Assembly (NCBI GenBank): GCA_016192075.1
Contig: JACPUU010000001.1
Location: forward strand, 434,001-498,000
Direction: 5' to 3'
DNA length: 64,000 bases
From: Bacteroidota bacterium
Lineage (GTDB): Bacteria; Bacteroidota; Bacteroidia; Flavobacteriales_D; Crocinitomicaceae
Below, one piece after another: positions 54,544 through 63,108 of the stretch. The position numbers and the translations under genes are program-made. The notes below the pieces were generated by a model, which made no database searches, was not told where the DNA came from, and saw only the letters and a list, made by a program, of their open reading frames with translations. The first letter of the stretch is position 1. Every line of letters starts with the position of its first letter.

Positions 54544-55020
54544 TTATTGACAGCAGCCGCTGCCGGGTACACAGGTTGTTGATTCACCCTTTGACAAATC
54601 ACTCATTTTCAGTTTGAGTTTTTCAACCGGAATGCCGCATTTATCCTGCGCCAGGCAATTGGTTTGGGTATTTAGCAGCAGAAAGTCTTTCCCGTCAAAA
54701 TCAAGGTCGTATTTTCCAATGGTACCGGCCTGGTATTCCACTTCAATTCCGGCGTCTTCAATACCCAGTGTTTTTTCAGACAGTGAAATAATATTTAATA
54801 GTTTTTGAGCTGCCAGCCGGTGATCAAAATCATTGGCCTCCCACAACTGAAAATTTACTTTTTTTTCGGTGCGCACCGTGCCGCCGCAGTCAATAAAATG
54901 TTTGGTTATCTGGCCCACTTCCGTTACGTGAAAGTGTGATGGTATCAGTGATCCGTCAGGTAATCTGAAGTTGATGGCATCTGCGGTTTGCAGAATTTTT
55001 TTTAGTTGTTCCAGTGTCAT
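54544..55020 (-). CDS. DUF6428 family protein in ars operon
   Basis: 158 residues, no signal peptide. Contains PDGSLIPSHFHVTEVGQI, HFIDCGGTVRTEKKVNFQLWEANDFDHRL, and a Cys-rich C-terminus ending TCVPGSGCC. DUF6428 genes regularly lie in Bacteroidota ars operons between arsR and arsC/ACR3. The terminal Cys cluster could bind arsenite or act as a chaperone (inference). Lies 25 bases after arsR and 7 before the phosphatase gene. Confidence 0.85.
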   Translation of the reverse strand: MTLEQLKKILQTADAINFRLPDGSLIPSHFHVTEVGQITKHFIDCGGTVRTEKKVNFQLWEANDFDHRLAAQKLLNIISLSEKTLGIEDAGIEVEYQAGTIGKYDLDFDGKDFLLLNTQTNCLAQDKCGIPVEKLKLKMSDLSKGESTTCVPGSGCCQ

Positions 55021-55045
55021 AAGATAAGGTATAAAAGTGTTGTTT

Positions 55046-55378
55046 TCAGCAACAGGTTGTTTTGCGTTTTTCCAGTTTATTTACAATGTTTCCAAAATAG
55101 TGCTGAAGTTTTTCCATGGCTTTTTCATTGATGCAGTAACAAATGGCATTTCCTTCAACCGATCCCTTAATGAGGTCCGCATTTTTCAATTCTTTCAGAT
55201 GTTGTGAAATGGTAGGCTGTGCCAGGGGCAGTTCGTTGACAATATCACCGCAGATACATGATTCTGTTTTGAGTAAAAATTCAATAATGGCAATTCGCGC
55301 CGGATGTCCGAGTGCTTTAGCCATGGTTGCCAGTGTGTTTTGTTTTTCACTGAAGTGATCTGATTTGGAAGCTCCCAT
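55046..55378 (-). CDS. arsR: ArsR-family transcriptional repressor
   Basis: 110 residues from the ATG at 55378. Winged helix ALGHPARIAIIEFLLKTESCICGDIVNELPLAQPTISQHLKELKNADL. C41 and C43 form the CxC metalloid site typical of ArsR, and two more Cys end the protein (TTCC). It would repress the operon until arsenite binds. A palindromic operator overlapping the promoter lies 13 bases upstream of the start. Confidence 0.94.
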   Translation of the reverse strand: MGASKSDHFSEKQNTLATMAKALGHPARIAIIEFLLKTESCICGDIVNELPLAQPTISQHLKELKNADLIKGSVEGNAICYCINEKAMEKLQHYFGNIVNKLEKRKTTCC

Positions 55379-55390
55379 TGTAAAATTAAT

Positions 55391-55425
55391 ATATTGCAAT
55401 ATTACGATAAAAAATAATACGGCAA
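55391..55425 (-). promoter_or_regulatory. ars promoter with overlapping ArsR operator
   Basis: ATATTGCAATAT (55391-55402) is a perfect 12-bp palindrome. On the minus strand TAATATTG (55404-55397; 7 of 8 to TAnnTTTG) overlaps it, with TTG (55425-55423) 18 bases upstream. An operator across the -7 element just before arsR fits simple repression by ArsR. Confidence 0.6.
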
Positions 55426-55544
55426 ATCCGGGTGATCAATTTTTTTTTTTGCACCTGAATTGTAACACGGCAAACGGATGGCGCTTATGGCATAGTATTT
55501 GTAACTGCAAAGGGTTCTTTAAATCTTTTAAAACCTGAAATTTC

Positions 55545-56834
55545 ATGAGATATGTTAAATTGATTTTTACCGGAATTGCATATTCCTTTCTGGCACTTGC
55601 CTCGGCACAGCAGCCAGAAGATAATTACCTTAAAAATTACAAGGCACCTGATTTCAGGTTAAGGCAACTGACTGTAGCCGGAAATGGATCGGGTGACGGC
55701 GAGGTAAGCGCCACAAACAAAGAACACGATTTCAGCATTAATTCTTCCTTAACCTATCAGCACCTGGTCAATAATCAAATGTATCAGGGAACCATCCGGT
55801 CCGTATACAGCAACCAATCTTCTTTTTTAGCATTGAACGGTGCACGCAGTATTACCTTTAACCAAAGTCTTTCCAATACCATGACAAACCGGTTTTATTT
55901 CAAAGATGCCTGGTTTATTGGGTTTCATGATCAATCAAGCGCTTCACATGCCTATAGCAATGCTACAACAGATACGCTGCCATCGGCTTCTTTTGTGAAT
56001 TTGCAAATCAGGCCGGCAGTTTCAATCGGGTATGGGCGGGTAGAGTGGGTGCAGTTTGGAAGACAGGCCATGGATATTGAGCAATCACTTTCAAAATATG
56101 GCCGGTTAGCACCTTCTTTTGATCAGGCAGGCCGAACCGCACTGGCAGATAAAATTGCACAAATCCGCAACCGGCGGTATTATGATTTACGACTTGGACG
56201 AATTGATCAGCTGCAGGCATTGGATAGTGTTTTGCAGTCAGCGGGGTTGATAACCGATGCTGACATTATTTATTTCAGTCAGCTGCAGGATGCCTTTTTA
56301 TACAGTTATTACACGACCCGTTTGAGTGGATTCAGACACGAACTTGGAGTAACTGAAGGTTTGTCCATTTCATCCCAAACGGGAAATGCCGCAACGCTGA
56401 CTACAAACAGTTACGGGTTTTATTCGTTCTCCTGGTTTGTGCCGCAATCGTATGCCATTCAGCATGATTTGAGAGCATCGGTCATTGGCGGACTAAGTGC
56501 AGACGACAATTCAGCTACGGTCAATACATTTCCCCTGTGGCTGGATGTAAGTTACACGTTTGGTTTTTACCCGACCACGCGTACCTATCTTGGTGCAACA
56601 GCTAATTCAGGCCTTAACCTGGTTTCAGGTAGTTTAGGATACATGTACGGCGCTTCACTGAATGCCTATTATTACATTTCACCTAAATTCAGGTTTAACG
56701 CATCTGCTGATTTTATTGATGGAGAAGGTTATAACATGCATGGGTTTTCACACGTTGCGGTGCAAAATAACAGCAGGGGAGCCAAGGTGTTGAATTACGA
56801 TTTTATGCTGGGAATTACCTACGATATTTTTTAG
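55545..56834 (+). CDS. Probable outer-membrane or secreted protein, unknown function
   Basis: 429 residues. Signal peptide at about 1-21 (VKLIFTGIAYSFLALASAQQ). The mature part has many amphipathic strands rich in Tyr/Phe/Ser (FRHELGVTEGLSISSQTG, LRASVIGGLSADDN, LWLDVSYTFGFYP, LNAYYYISPKFRFNASADF) and ends FMLGITYDIF with a terminal Phe, as outer-membrane barrels do. One helical insertion with charged residues lies at about 175-240 (IAQIRNRRYYDLRLGRIDQLQALDS in part). I do not recognise a family. Stands alone on the plus strand, between arsR and the convergent HExxH gene. Confidence 0.75.
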   Translation: MRYVKLIFTGIAYSFLALASAQQPEDNYLKNYKAPDFRLRQLTVAGNGSGDGEVSATNKEHDFSINSSLTYQHLVNNQMYQGTIRSVYSNQSSFLALNGARSITFNQSLSNTMTNRFYFKDAWFIGFHDQSSASHAYSNATTDTLPSASFVNLQIRPAVSIGYGRVEWVQFGRQAMDIEQSLSKYGRLAPSFDQAGRTALADKIAQIRNRRYYDLRLGRIDQLQALDSVLQSAGLITDADIIYFSQLQDAFLYSYYTTRLSGFRHELGVTEGLSISSQTGNAATLTTNSYGFYSFSWFVPQSYAIQHDLRASVIGGLSADDNSATVNTFPLWLDVSYTFGFYPTTRTYLGATANSGLNLVSGSLGYMYGASLNAYYYISPKFRFNASADFIDGEGYNMHGFSHVAVQNNSRGAKVLNYDFMLGITYDIF

Positions 56835-56876
56835 TACGGGTTGTTATATTCGCATGAGATTCCTTGTCTTCAAAGC

Positions 56877-58229
56877 TTATTTTGTCAGATTAAACGTAAG
56901 TCCTGCCTGTGCTGAAACGTTTTCAGTCAGGTACGGATTTCCCATCAGCCAGCCTCTGGTTTTTCCACTTACACCGGCAAATACAGCAGTGTTTTTGCCC
57001 AGCCTGTAGGTTGCTTTCAGGTCGGCCGAACCACCGTTTATTTTTTGCTGATTCCAGAATGATTCCGGTTGATTCCAGTAGTTAACCGCTGCATCCAGTT
57101 TTAGTTTACCGGTTACCGGATAATTGTAAATACCTATTCCAATACCCATTCCTTTGGTATCGTGATTTTGAAATTGATGTGCCTGAAACAACACATTGAA
57201 TTTTTTGTATTTCACCGGCAGGTAAGCCGCCACATCGTTTCCAAAATGGGTGGGTGCATATTGCGCAAAAAGATTGAAAGAAAAGTCAGAGTTGATTTTG
57301 ATGCGGTTAACAAAGAATATTGCCGGGTTAACAAAATTGAGCAGTGTCAGTTTCTTTTGTTTTACCAGGTAATTCTGCGCTTCAGTTGACAGATCAGCGA
57401 AACCTACTCTGCGGTTTACACCGTCTCCGTTTGGAAAACTGTCCCTGGATGAAAAAGGCAGAGCCGGATTAAACATGTCATACGCCCATGCCGTTAAATC
57501 AGCACCAGCATAATCACGTTCAGCCGGATTGGCATTTTCATGCGGCGGTGCCAGTATTTTGACAGAGTCAGAAAAAGGGCTGGTTGAAAATTTGAAATAG
57601 TTGTAGACATAATATGCGTTGTATAACAGCAGCGCATTTTTGTAATGGCTTCGTTTGGTAAAAAAGTCGTCTGTTGTGATTTTTTGATTCAGTAAAACCT
57701 CATACTGTACACCAGCAGTGTAAGAGTAGAGGAGTTGGTTCAGATCTGTTTGTTTTAAATTGTCCAGGGTCTGATCGGTTATTCCGTATACGGTTCCGTC
57801 CCAGCGGCTCAAAAACCAGTTTCCGTTTTGGGATGATACATTTTTTACCCCCAATACGGTGCGGTGAAATTCTTCGTGCGCCCAAACACCTAATGGAATC
57901 GGGAGTTCACTACCGTATTTTGAAAACCCCAGCCCCAGTGCATATTTAAATGCAAAATTAGTAACCTTGCGCACCGGCGTATAGGTTCCGTTTTTGGGAA
58001 TAAAGATTTTGTTTCCAAGTGCATCAATTCCCCAAAAAGCAAGTTCATAAAAATCACGTGACCATTCTACTGATTGATTCATGGATGGATAATGATTGGG
58101 TAAAAATGTGTTTTGCGGCAGGTCAAGCAGCGGAGCATTCAGTTTTAGTTTGTAGGTAGCAGAATCCTGCGCGGTTGAAAAAGTGAATGAAATGCAGGCG
58201 GTCAAAAAAAGGAAAGCAAATTTTTTCAT
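56877..58229 (-). CDS. Probable outer-membrane protein with HExxH metallopeptidase-like motif
   Basis: 450 residues. Signal peptide at 1-20. Residues 118-122 read H-E-E-F-H within GVWAHEEFHRTVLG, the HExxH zincin signature, set in a hydrophobic/helical region (NFAFKYALGLGFSKYG before it). The rest mixes helical segments (LLLYNAYYVYNYFKF) with C-terminal barrel-type strands (FNLFAQYAPTHFG, VAAYLPVKYKKFNVLFQAHQF, AGLTFNLTK). A third zinc ligand cannot be assigned by eye. If real, it would be a membrane-embedded peptidase of an unknown kind. Convergent with the 55545 gene; 69 bases before the repeat-protein gene upstream. Confidence 0.75.
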   Translation of the reverse strand: MKKFAFLFLTACISFTFSTAQDSATYKLKLNAPLLDLPQNTFLPNHYPSMNQSVEWSRDFYELAFWGIDALGNKIFIPKNGTYTPVRKVTNFAFKYALGLGFSKYGSELPIPLGVWAHEEFHRTVLGVKNVSSQNGNWFLSRWDGTVYGITDQTLDNLKQTDLNQLLYSYTAGVQYEVLLNQKITTDDFFTKRSHYKNALLLYNAYYVYNYFKFSTSPFSDSVKILAPPHENANPAERDYAGADLTAWAYDMFNPALPFSSRDSFPNGDGVNRRVGFADLSTEAQNYLVKQKKLTLLNFVNPAIFFVNRIKINSDFSFNLFAQYAPTHFGNDVAAYLPVKYKKFNVLFQAHQFQNHDTKGMGIGIGIYNYPVTGKLKLDAAVNYWNQPESFWNQQKINGGSADLKATYRLGKNTAVFAGVSGKTRGWLMGNPYLTENVSAQAGLTFNLTK

Positions 58230-58298
58230 ACTGAATTAAGTGCGGTTTTGTTATTAAAAGATAAAAGATGGTAGAGGTAATTATTACGGCAGGCGTTT

Positions 58299-59510
58299 TT
58301 AGAAACGCAGGGCGAGGCCGGCGTGAAAACCTACCCACATGGATACATTTCCGTCATTCCAGTCTTCACTGTAAAGCGTATACGGTACATGAACTGATCC
58401 GTATTCACCGTCAACCTGAACTTGTATTACATAAACATTAAAAGCCGGTCCTCCAAAAACAGTCAGGTGTTTGCCAATAAACCGTTGATAGGTAAGTTCA
58501 AACCGGTTCAGCAAATCCAGCTCCCAGTTGTTTGATAAATCGCTGATGATATGGTTGGCTGAAAGATCGAGTGCCAGTTTGTTTTTTTCATTGAAGGATA
58601 CCAGTGTTCCAATGCCGTAGCCGTAAGAAAGGTATGAATCATTTTTGCCTGATCCAATTCCAAAACGAAAACTGTTGTAGAATTTTTCAACGCCCAGTTT
58701 CAGGGCAACATTTCCGTAAATGGTTTCACTGGCTGAAAACTCCAGCGCACGATACCCGTTTTTAACAAAGCTGAGAAAACCAATGGGAATGGCGTTTTCT
58801 GATTCTCCGGCAATGTTGAGAAAACCCAGCTGAATTCCGTTCAGGTGATTTGAAAAATTAATGAAGCCTATTTGTGCACCGGTTGTTTCACCGTGAACAA
58901 TGTTTGCAATTCCGCTCAGCTGCATACCGTTTACATTTCCGTTGGTGACATTTGAAATTCCGGCAACCTGAAAACCGTCTACACGTCCGTTGTTCATGTT
59001 TCCGATTCCGGCAATCTGTCCGCCGTCAAATCTTCCGTTTACGGTATTTGAAATACCTGCAACCTGGAATCCGGCTGATGAATCACCAATCACATTACTG
59101 ATACCGGCAATTAAAATTCCTTTGGTGGAATCTGTTACAATATTTGCAATGCCGCCAATAACGGTTCCGTTACTGTATCCGCTGGTAATGTTGGCAATAC
59201 CACCAACCTGTATACCGTTTACATTTCCACGGTTAACGTTTACCAGTCCGCCTATCTCAGCACCTTCAACGCCACCGTTTACGCCATAAAGGGCATTGAG
59301 TGAAAAGTTATTTTCAATTTGCGGAGCTTGAATACCATTTGATCCGACAGGGTAGAAAAAACTGAATTGGGCGGGCATCTGACCGGTTGTATCCTTTTCA
59401 GTTTTCAGTGAAATTTTCGGAAACCCGTTTTGAGACAAGGTGGTATCTTTTTGAGCCGGCACATAACTGCCAAATGCTGAAATTAAGATGGTTGTAATGA
59501 TTGTTTTCAT
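58299..59510 (-). CDS. LA_2272-like surface repeat protein
   Basis: 403 residues from the ATG at 59510 (the longer frame from 59642 would overlap the TonB receptor gene). Signal peptide at about 1-19. Residues about 85-260 contain eight or nine units of 21-23 residues with the core NG-x-Q-x-x-G-I-x-N (for example NGIQVGGIANITSG, DGFQVAGISNVTNG, NGMQLSGIANIVHG), a beta-helix-like repeat. A C-terminal barrel-like part ends MWVGFHAGLALRF. It resembles the LA_2272-type surface repeat proteins. It follows the TonB receptor by 43 bases, so it is likely cotranscribed with it. A sister gene lies at 63109-64000. Confidence 0.8.
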   Translation of the reverse strand: MKTIITTILISAFGSYVPAQKDTTLSQNGFPKISLKTEKDTTGQMPAQFSFFYPVGSNGIQAPQIENNFSLNALYGVNGGVEGAEIGGLVNVNRGNVNGIQVGGIANITSGYSNGTVIGGIANIVTDSTKGILIAGISNVIGDSSAGFQVAGISNTVNGRFDGGQIAGIGNMNNGRVDGFQVAGISNVTNGNVNGMQLSGIANIVHGETTGAQIGFINFSNHLNGIQLGFLNIAGESENAIPIGFLSFVKNGYRALEFSASETIYGNVALKLGVEKFYNSFRFGIGSGKNDSYLSYGYGIGTLVSFNEKNKLALDLSANHIISDLSNNWELDLLNRFELTYQRFIGKHLTVFGGPAFNVYVIQVQVDGEYGSVHVPYTLYSEDWNDGNVSMWVGFHAGLALRF

Positions 59511-59553
59511 ACTTGTTTTTTTATGTTCGATGGCATTTGTACCATGCCGGTAT

Positions 59554-61893
59554 TTAAAATTTAATGGTGTAAACCAAATTGGGTATAAATGAGAGTTGTG
59601 TTGAATGTTCAATTTCTTGCGTGCGCTGATTGTAATATTCATTGACCGCAGCTTTGTTATTGGTAAGGTTTTGAATGTCTATTTTGATCGAGTGGCTTGC
59701 GCGCGGTTTGTCCAGCCGGTAGGTGACACCCAGGTTGATGAAAAAAATGTCATCACCTTTGGCTGAATAGGGTTTGTTCTGGAGTACGGTATAGCCGGCG
59801 TTCTGTGAAGCAGTCAGATCGATGGGCGTATACCGGTTGCCGCCAATGACCGATGTTTTTACGTTAACGGCAATGGTGTTGTTTTTCTGATCCCCGAATT
59901 TGAATTCTTTCCCAAAAAGCAGGTTTGCTGCGTAGCCGGCATCATACCGTGAATCGCGTTCAATGCCATCCATAGCCGTGTAGCTTGACTGGTACAAAGA
60001 ACCGGTCAGCATAAAATAATAGTCCTTCTGAAAAGAGCGTTCCAGTGTCAGTTCAACACCGTAATTGCGGCCTGTTCCACGGTTCACCAAATGTACATCC
60101 GGAAACCACGAGGAGTAGTTGATCAGTGAATGTGCACTGGTTGTATCATCTTCTACCGGTATGTTGTAAAGGTGCTGGTAATACAATTCTGTTTTGAAAC
60201 GCAAATTTTCAGTGAGCTGCAAACCGTATCCCAAAACAAGGTGCGCTGATTTGGTGAGCCCCAGATTCATGTTGGGCTGATAGGTTGACCCGTCTGATTT
60301 TTTTTCAGTATACAGGTAGGTTGACAAACTCTCAACCCGGCTGTGTAAACCTGCTCCCAGTGAAATGCTGTTAGACGGATTCAGCTGCCATTTTGCACCA
60401 ACCCGCGGTTCAATTGCATCGTTGTTGTTTAGAAAAAAACGGGTGTAATGCGCACCGGTAATAAAAGTCAGTTTGTTGTTTGCACGATATTTCCAGCTGG
60501 CAAATGCCTGCAGCATGCCTGAGTTTCCGTCACCGTCTACCAGGCGTGTAAAAATACCGGTGTTATCGTAGTTTTCTTCGAGGTATAAATTGTAATTCAG
60601 AAAGGTGTAAATGAACCCGGTTTGAATGGTGTGTTTTGCATTGAATTTGTGATGGAGGGTGCTTGCAAACTTAATGCGGTTGTCGGTGAACAATTGCCTT
60701 TCAGAGGTGTAGAGTGAGGTGCTGTCATTGTTAAGCCACTGGGCTTGTCCGCCGTTTGATGCAGTGGTTGCTGCAATGAAACTTTTCAGGTGTGTTTTTT
60801 CACCAAAAAAACAGGTGTGTTTTAAACCAACCAGTCCGAGGTTGGCATTAAAATCATACGTACCGTAGGTAATTTCTTTTTCGTCATCCGCATCGGTTTG
60901 AAAAATGGTGCTGATACCACCCAGGCCAACCAGTGAAAAAGAGCCGGCTTTTTTGGTGGGCAGCACCAGTTTGAAGGAGGCATCCTGGTATTTTGGAATT
61001 CCGTTAAAGTCCAGAATTCCGGCCCGGTCCAGCAGGGCAATGGTAGAGTAGCGGTAGTTGAAAAGATACGATCCGGTATAACCGCTTTTGAACGGGCCTT
61101 CCAATGTAAATTCGGTTCCCATAACACCCAGCGAAAAAGCATATTCACGCGTTTCATTATTTCCCTGGCGAAAGCGCACATCAAAAACACCCGAGTAGGC
61201 ATTGCCATATTCCGGTGCAAAAGCGCCTGAAAAAAAATCAGAGTTTGCAAGCATCGAAGCGTTCAGTGCATTTACCGGTCCGCCTGTTCCGCCTTCGTTG
61301 GCAAAGTGATTGGGGTTGGGTATATCAATTCCTTCCAGCCGCCAGAGAATTCCTTTGGGTGAATTACCGCGCACCACAATGTCGTTGTCACCTTCAGCAT
61401 CACCCGTTACTCCTGCAAAGGCAGATACCATACGCGCCGGATCGTTAATGGCCCCGGCATAGCGCTGTGTTTCATCTACCGTAAACGTCTGACCCGATAC
61501 CGTTGCCATTTTATTGATGGATTCGGAGTTGTCCTGATCGCTGGTCACATTTATAGTTGTCAGTGTTTTCAGGTCTTCTGTCATTTCCAGGTTCAGCACC
61601 AGTTCTTTACCTGATTCAACCAGGGTGCCGGGCAAAATCAGATCCTGGTATCCGATGGATTTAATTTGAATGGTAACCCGGCCAACAGCTACTTTTTCGA
61701 TTTTGAAATTTCCATCCGGGTCGCTGATTGTTCCTTGCAGCGGATCAGTGCCTGCAATGATTATTCGCGCGCCCACAATCGGTGTTTTGGCGTCGGCATC
61801 CACAATGGTTCCGCGAACCGTTTGGGTGAGTTGTGCCTGTGCTGTTGAAAAGCATGTAAGTAAAATGATAAAAGCCAAAAGGAATTTTTTCAT
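59554..61893 (-). CDS. TonB-dependent outer-membrane receptor with CarboxypepD_reg-like domain
   Basis: 779 residues. Signal peptide at 1-20. Residues about 25-105 are a carboxypeptidase-regulatory-like beta-sandwich (VRGTIVDADAKTPIVGARIII, GNFKIEKVAVGRVTIQIKSIGYQ). The plug (about 125-235) contains DNDIVVRGNSPKGILWRLEGIDIPNPNHF, then a 22-strand-type barrel ending PNLVYTIKF with terminal Phe. It imports a ligand using TonB energy; no SusD-like partner lies nearby, so it is not a standard SusCD pair and the ligand is unknown. Signature and size fit the smaller Bacteroidota receptors. A repeat protein follows downstream. Confidence 0.92.
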   Translation of the reverse strand: MKKFLLAFIILLTCFSTAQAQLTQTVRGTIVDADAKTPIVGARIIIAGTDPLQGTISDPDGNFKIEKVAVGRVTIQIKSIGYQDLILPGTLVESGKELVLNLEMTEDLKTLTTINVTSDQDNSESINKMATVSGQTFTVDETQRYAGAINDPARMVSAFAGVTGDAEGDNDIVVRGNSPKGILWRLEGIDIPNPNHFANEGGTGGPVNALNASMLANSDFFSGAFAPEYGNAYSGVFDVRFRQGNNETREYAFSLGVMGTEFTLEGPFKSGYTGSYLFNYRYSTIALLDRAGILDFNGIPKYQDASFKLVLPTKKAGSFSLVGLGGISTIFQTDADDEKEITYGTYDFNANLGLVGLKHTCFFGEKTHLKSFIAATTASNGGQAQWLNNDSTSLYTSERQLFTDNRIKFASTLHHKFNAKHTIQTGFIYTFLNYNLYLEENYDNTGIFTRLVDGDGNSGMLQAFASWKYRANNKLTFITGAHYTRFFLNNNDAIEPRVGAKWQLNPSNSISLGAGLHSRVESLSTYLYTEKKSDGSTYQPNMNLGLTKSAHLVLGYGLQLTENLRFKTELYYQHLYNIPVEDDTTSAHSLINYSSWFPDVHLVNRGTGRNYGVELTLERSFQKDYYFMLTGSLYQSSYTAMDGIERDSRYDAGYAANLLFGKEFKFGDQKNNTIAVNVKTSVIGGNRYTPIDLTASQNAGYTVLQNKPYSAKGDDIFFINLGVTYRLDKPRASHSIKIDIQNLTNNKAAVNEYYNQRTQEIEHSTQLSFIPNLVYTIKF

Positions 61894-62236
61894 GAGTGTC
61901 TTTTTTTCGTGTTTTCAGAAATAAGACAAACAAGGGGGAGGATACCCCTAGTGGGAGGTAATTTTTTTTTTGCTGGGTTAAATTCATAGAGCGTTTGATC
62001 ATACTTAACAATAGATCAGCGCAGATTCCTGTGTCTTTGGAGTGAAAAAAAAGTATCACAAGGGCGCCAGAATACGAGATTTCACCAGAAGGTTGTTTTA
62101 AATTTTAGCAGCAGTTTCTTCGCTGTGCTCAGAAAGACAAGGGCCCTGAAGGAATATATTGGGAGAGGTGTGTAACAGAGCGAAGAAACCCTCCTGAGTC
62201 AAAGTCAGGTAAGTTCCTTTTTTCAACGACTTCTAA

Positions 62237-62404
62237 GTGAAATCTGTTTGCAGACTATACTTCAACGGCAGCAAGAAATTTATTGGAACCTTCGATGATC
62301 AGAAAAAGGAAAATAAAAATGAAATTCAATCTGTCGATGACATTTTCAAATTTGCTGATCAACTTCTTCATACAGCAGAAAATTACGACAAAGCCAGGGT
62401 ATAG
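62237..62404 (+). CDS. Possible small CDS or gene remnant
   Basis: A 55-codon frame from a GTG at 62237: VKSVCRLYFNGSKKFIGTF, then a hydrophilic Lys/Asp/Glu-rich part with DDIFKFADQLLHTAENY. It reads like protein but there is no ATG, no visible ribosome-binding feature, and its last codons form the left arm of the hairpin at 62385-62421. It could be the 3' fragment of a lost gene. Low confidence. Confidence 0.25.
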   Translation: MKSVCRLYFNGSKKFIGTFDDQKKENKNEIQSVDDIFKFADQLLHTAENYDKARV

Positions 62405-62421
62405 CTCCCTGGCTTTGTCGT
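62385..62421. terminator. 15-bp perfect hairpin, terminator-like
   Basis: ACGACAAAGCCAGGG at 62385-62399 pairs fully with CCCTGGCTTTGTCGT at 62407-62421, loop TATAGCT. There is no strong T-run on the plus side; on the minus strand it is followed by AATTTTCTG, a modest U-tract 33 bases beyond the stop of the 62454-62810 gene. Most likely the terminator of that gene. Confidence 0.55.
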
Positions 62422-62453
62422 GTTCCAAAAGTTAAAATTTTAAGCAGAACCGT

Positions 62454-62810
62454 TTACTTCTCTTCCCTCACCATTTTTGAATCAGACTCAACACCCTCAC
62501 AAATAATGGTAACACGGGTGTAGAAACCTTTTCTGGGAATAGTTTCTGCAAAGTGAAAAATGTTGAAGATGCCTTTTTCAGAAGGTGATTTGCCCCCGTA
62601 TTTTAATTCAAGCAATAATTCTCCGGGATTTTGGTTGGGTCGTTCAATGCGCGTCAGTGTTACTTTTTCCAGGGCAAATCTAACGCAGAGTGAACCGGTG
62701 ACAAGAATTTTAAGTGGTTCGCGTTGCAGATTGATAACGGCATCAATGGATCGGAAAGCTGATTTGGTGATGTAATCGGTTGCAGTTGATTCGGTTGTAC
62801 TTGATTCCAT
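62454..62810 (-). CDS. Hypothetical protein, 118 residues
   Basis: No signal peptide or membrane segment. The N-terminus is Ser/Thr-rich (MESSTTESTATDYITKSAF), followed by strands such as LKILVTGSLCVRFALEKVTLTRI and GELLLELKYGGK, and FYTRVTIICEGVES near the end. It looks like a small, all-beta cytoplasmic protein. I do not recognise the family. It has a convincing promoter (62867-62897) and a terminator-like hairpin downstream (62385-62421), so it is probably a free-standing gene. Confidence 0.6.
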   Translation of the reverse strand: MESSTTESTATDYITKSAFRSIDAVINLQREPLKILVTGSLCVRFALEKVTLTRIERPNQNPGELLLELKYGGKSPSEKGIFNIFHFAETIPRKGFYTRVTIICEGVESDSKMVREEK

Positions 62811-62866
62811 ACGATTTCCTTTTTAGGCGCTGCGTTAAGCTTGCAGTTTGCAGCGTTGGTTCGGTA

Positions 62867-62897
62867 CAAATTTAACCTTCGGTGGTGAGAATGGCAA
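62867..62897 (-). promoter_or_regulatory. Promoter of the 118-residue protein gene
   Basis: On the minus strand TTG (62897-62895), a 20-base spacer and TAAATTTG (62874-62867) form a complete match to the Bacteroidota consensus at the ideal distance. Start codon at 62810, giving a leader of about 50 bases. The rest of the 62811-63108 gap shows nothing recognisable. Confidence 0.6.
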
Positions 62898-63108
62898 GGT
62901 GGAAAACCTCCTTCTGATTGCGGGTTTCCGCAATTCCGGCGATTTTATAGCGACCTGATCCGGACACTTAAACGACTACTAAAAGTTTAATGCGCAGGTT
63001 TAAGGGAGTTATGAACCATTGTCCTTTTATTTGCTGAAAAACGTGTTTAAAAAAAAGAGGTGACGGCATTGACTTGTTTAACAGGCTCTGTGTCAGCAGA
63101 AGAAAAAA

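Larger units (their letters stand above)
61894..62453. other. Gene-poor region with inverted repeats, possibly decayed
   Basis: 560 bases between the TonB receptor start and the 118-residue gene's stop. It contains an 11-bp inverted repeat (GTTTCTTCGCT at 62114-62124 and AGCGAAGAAAC at 62179-62189), a 15-bp hairpin at 62385-62421, and a 55-codon frame at 62237-62404 (+). Three short frames on the plus strand look protein-like but are broken by stops, which may be a decayed gene. An imperfect palindrome TACCCC..GGGAGGTA at 61943-61960 lies 50 bases upstream of the TonB receptor ATG and could be regulatory. No clear promoter for the receptor was found. Confidence 0.45.

Noticed and set aside
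61745..62059. 104-codon minus-strand frame upstream of and overlapping the TonB receptor start
   Set aside because: It overlaps the receptor signal-peptide coding region in another frame and has a composition of random reading; the receptor itself has a clear start at 61893.
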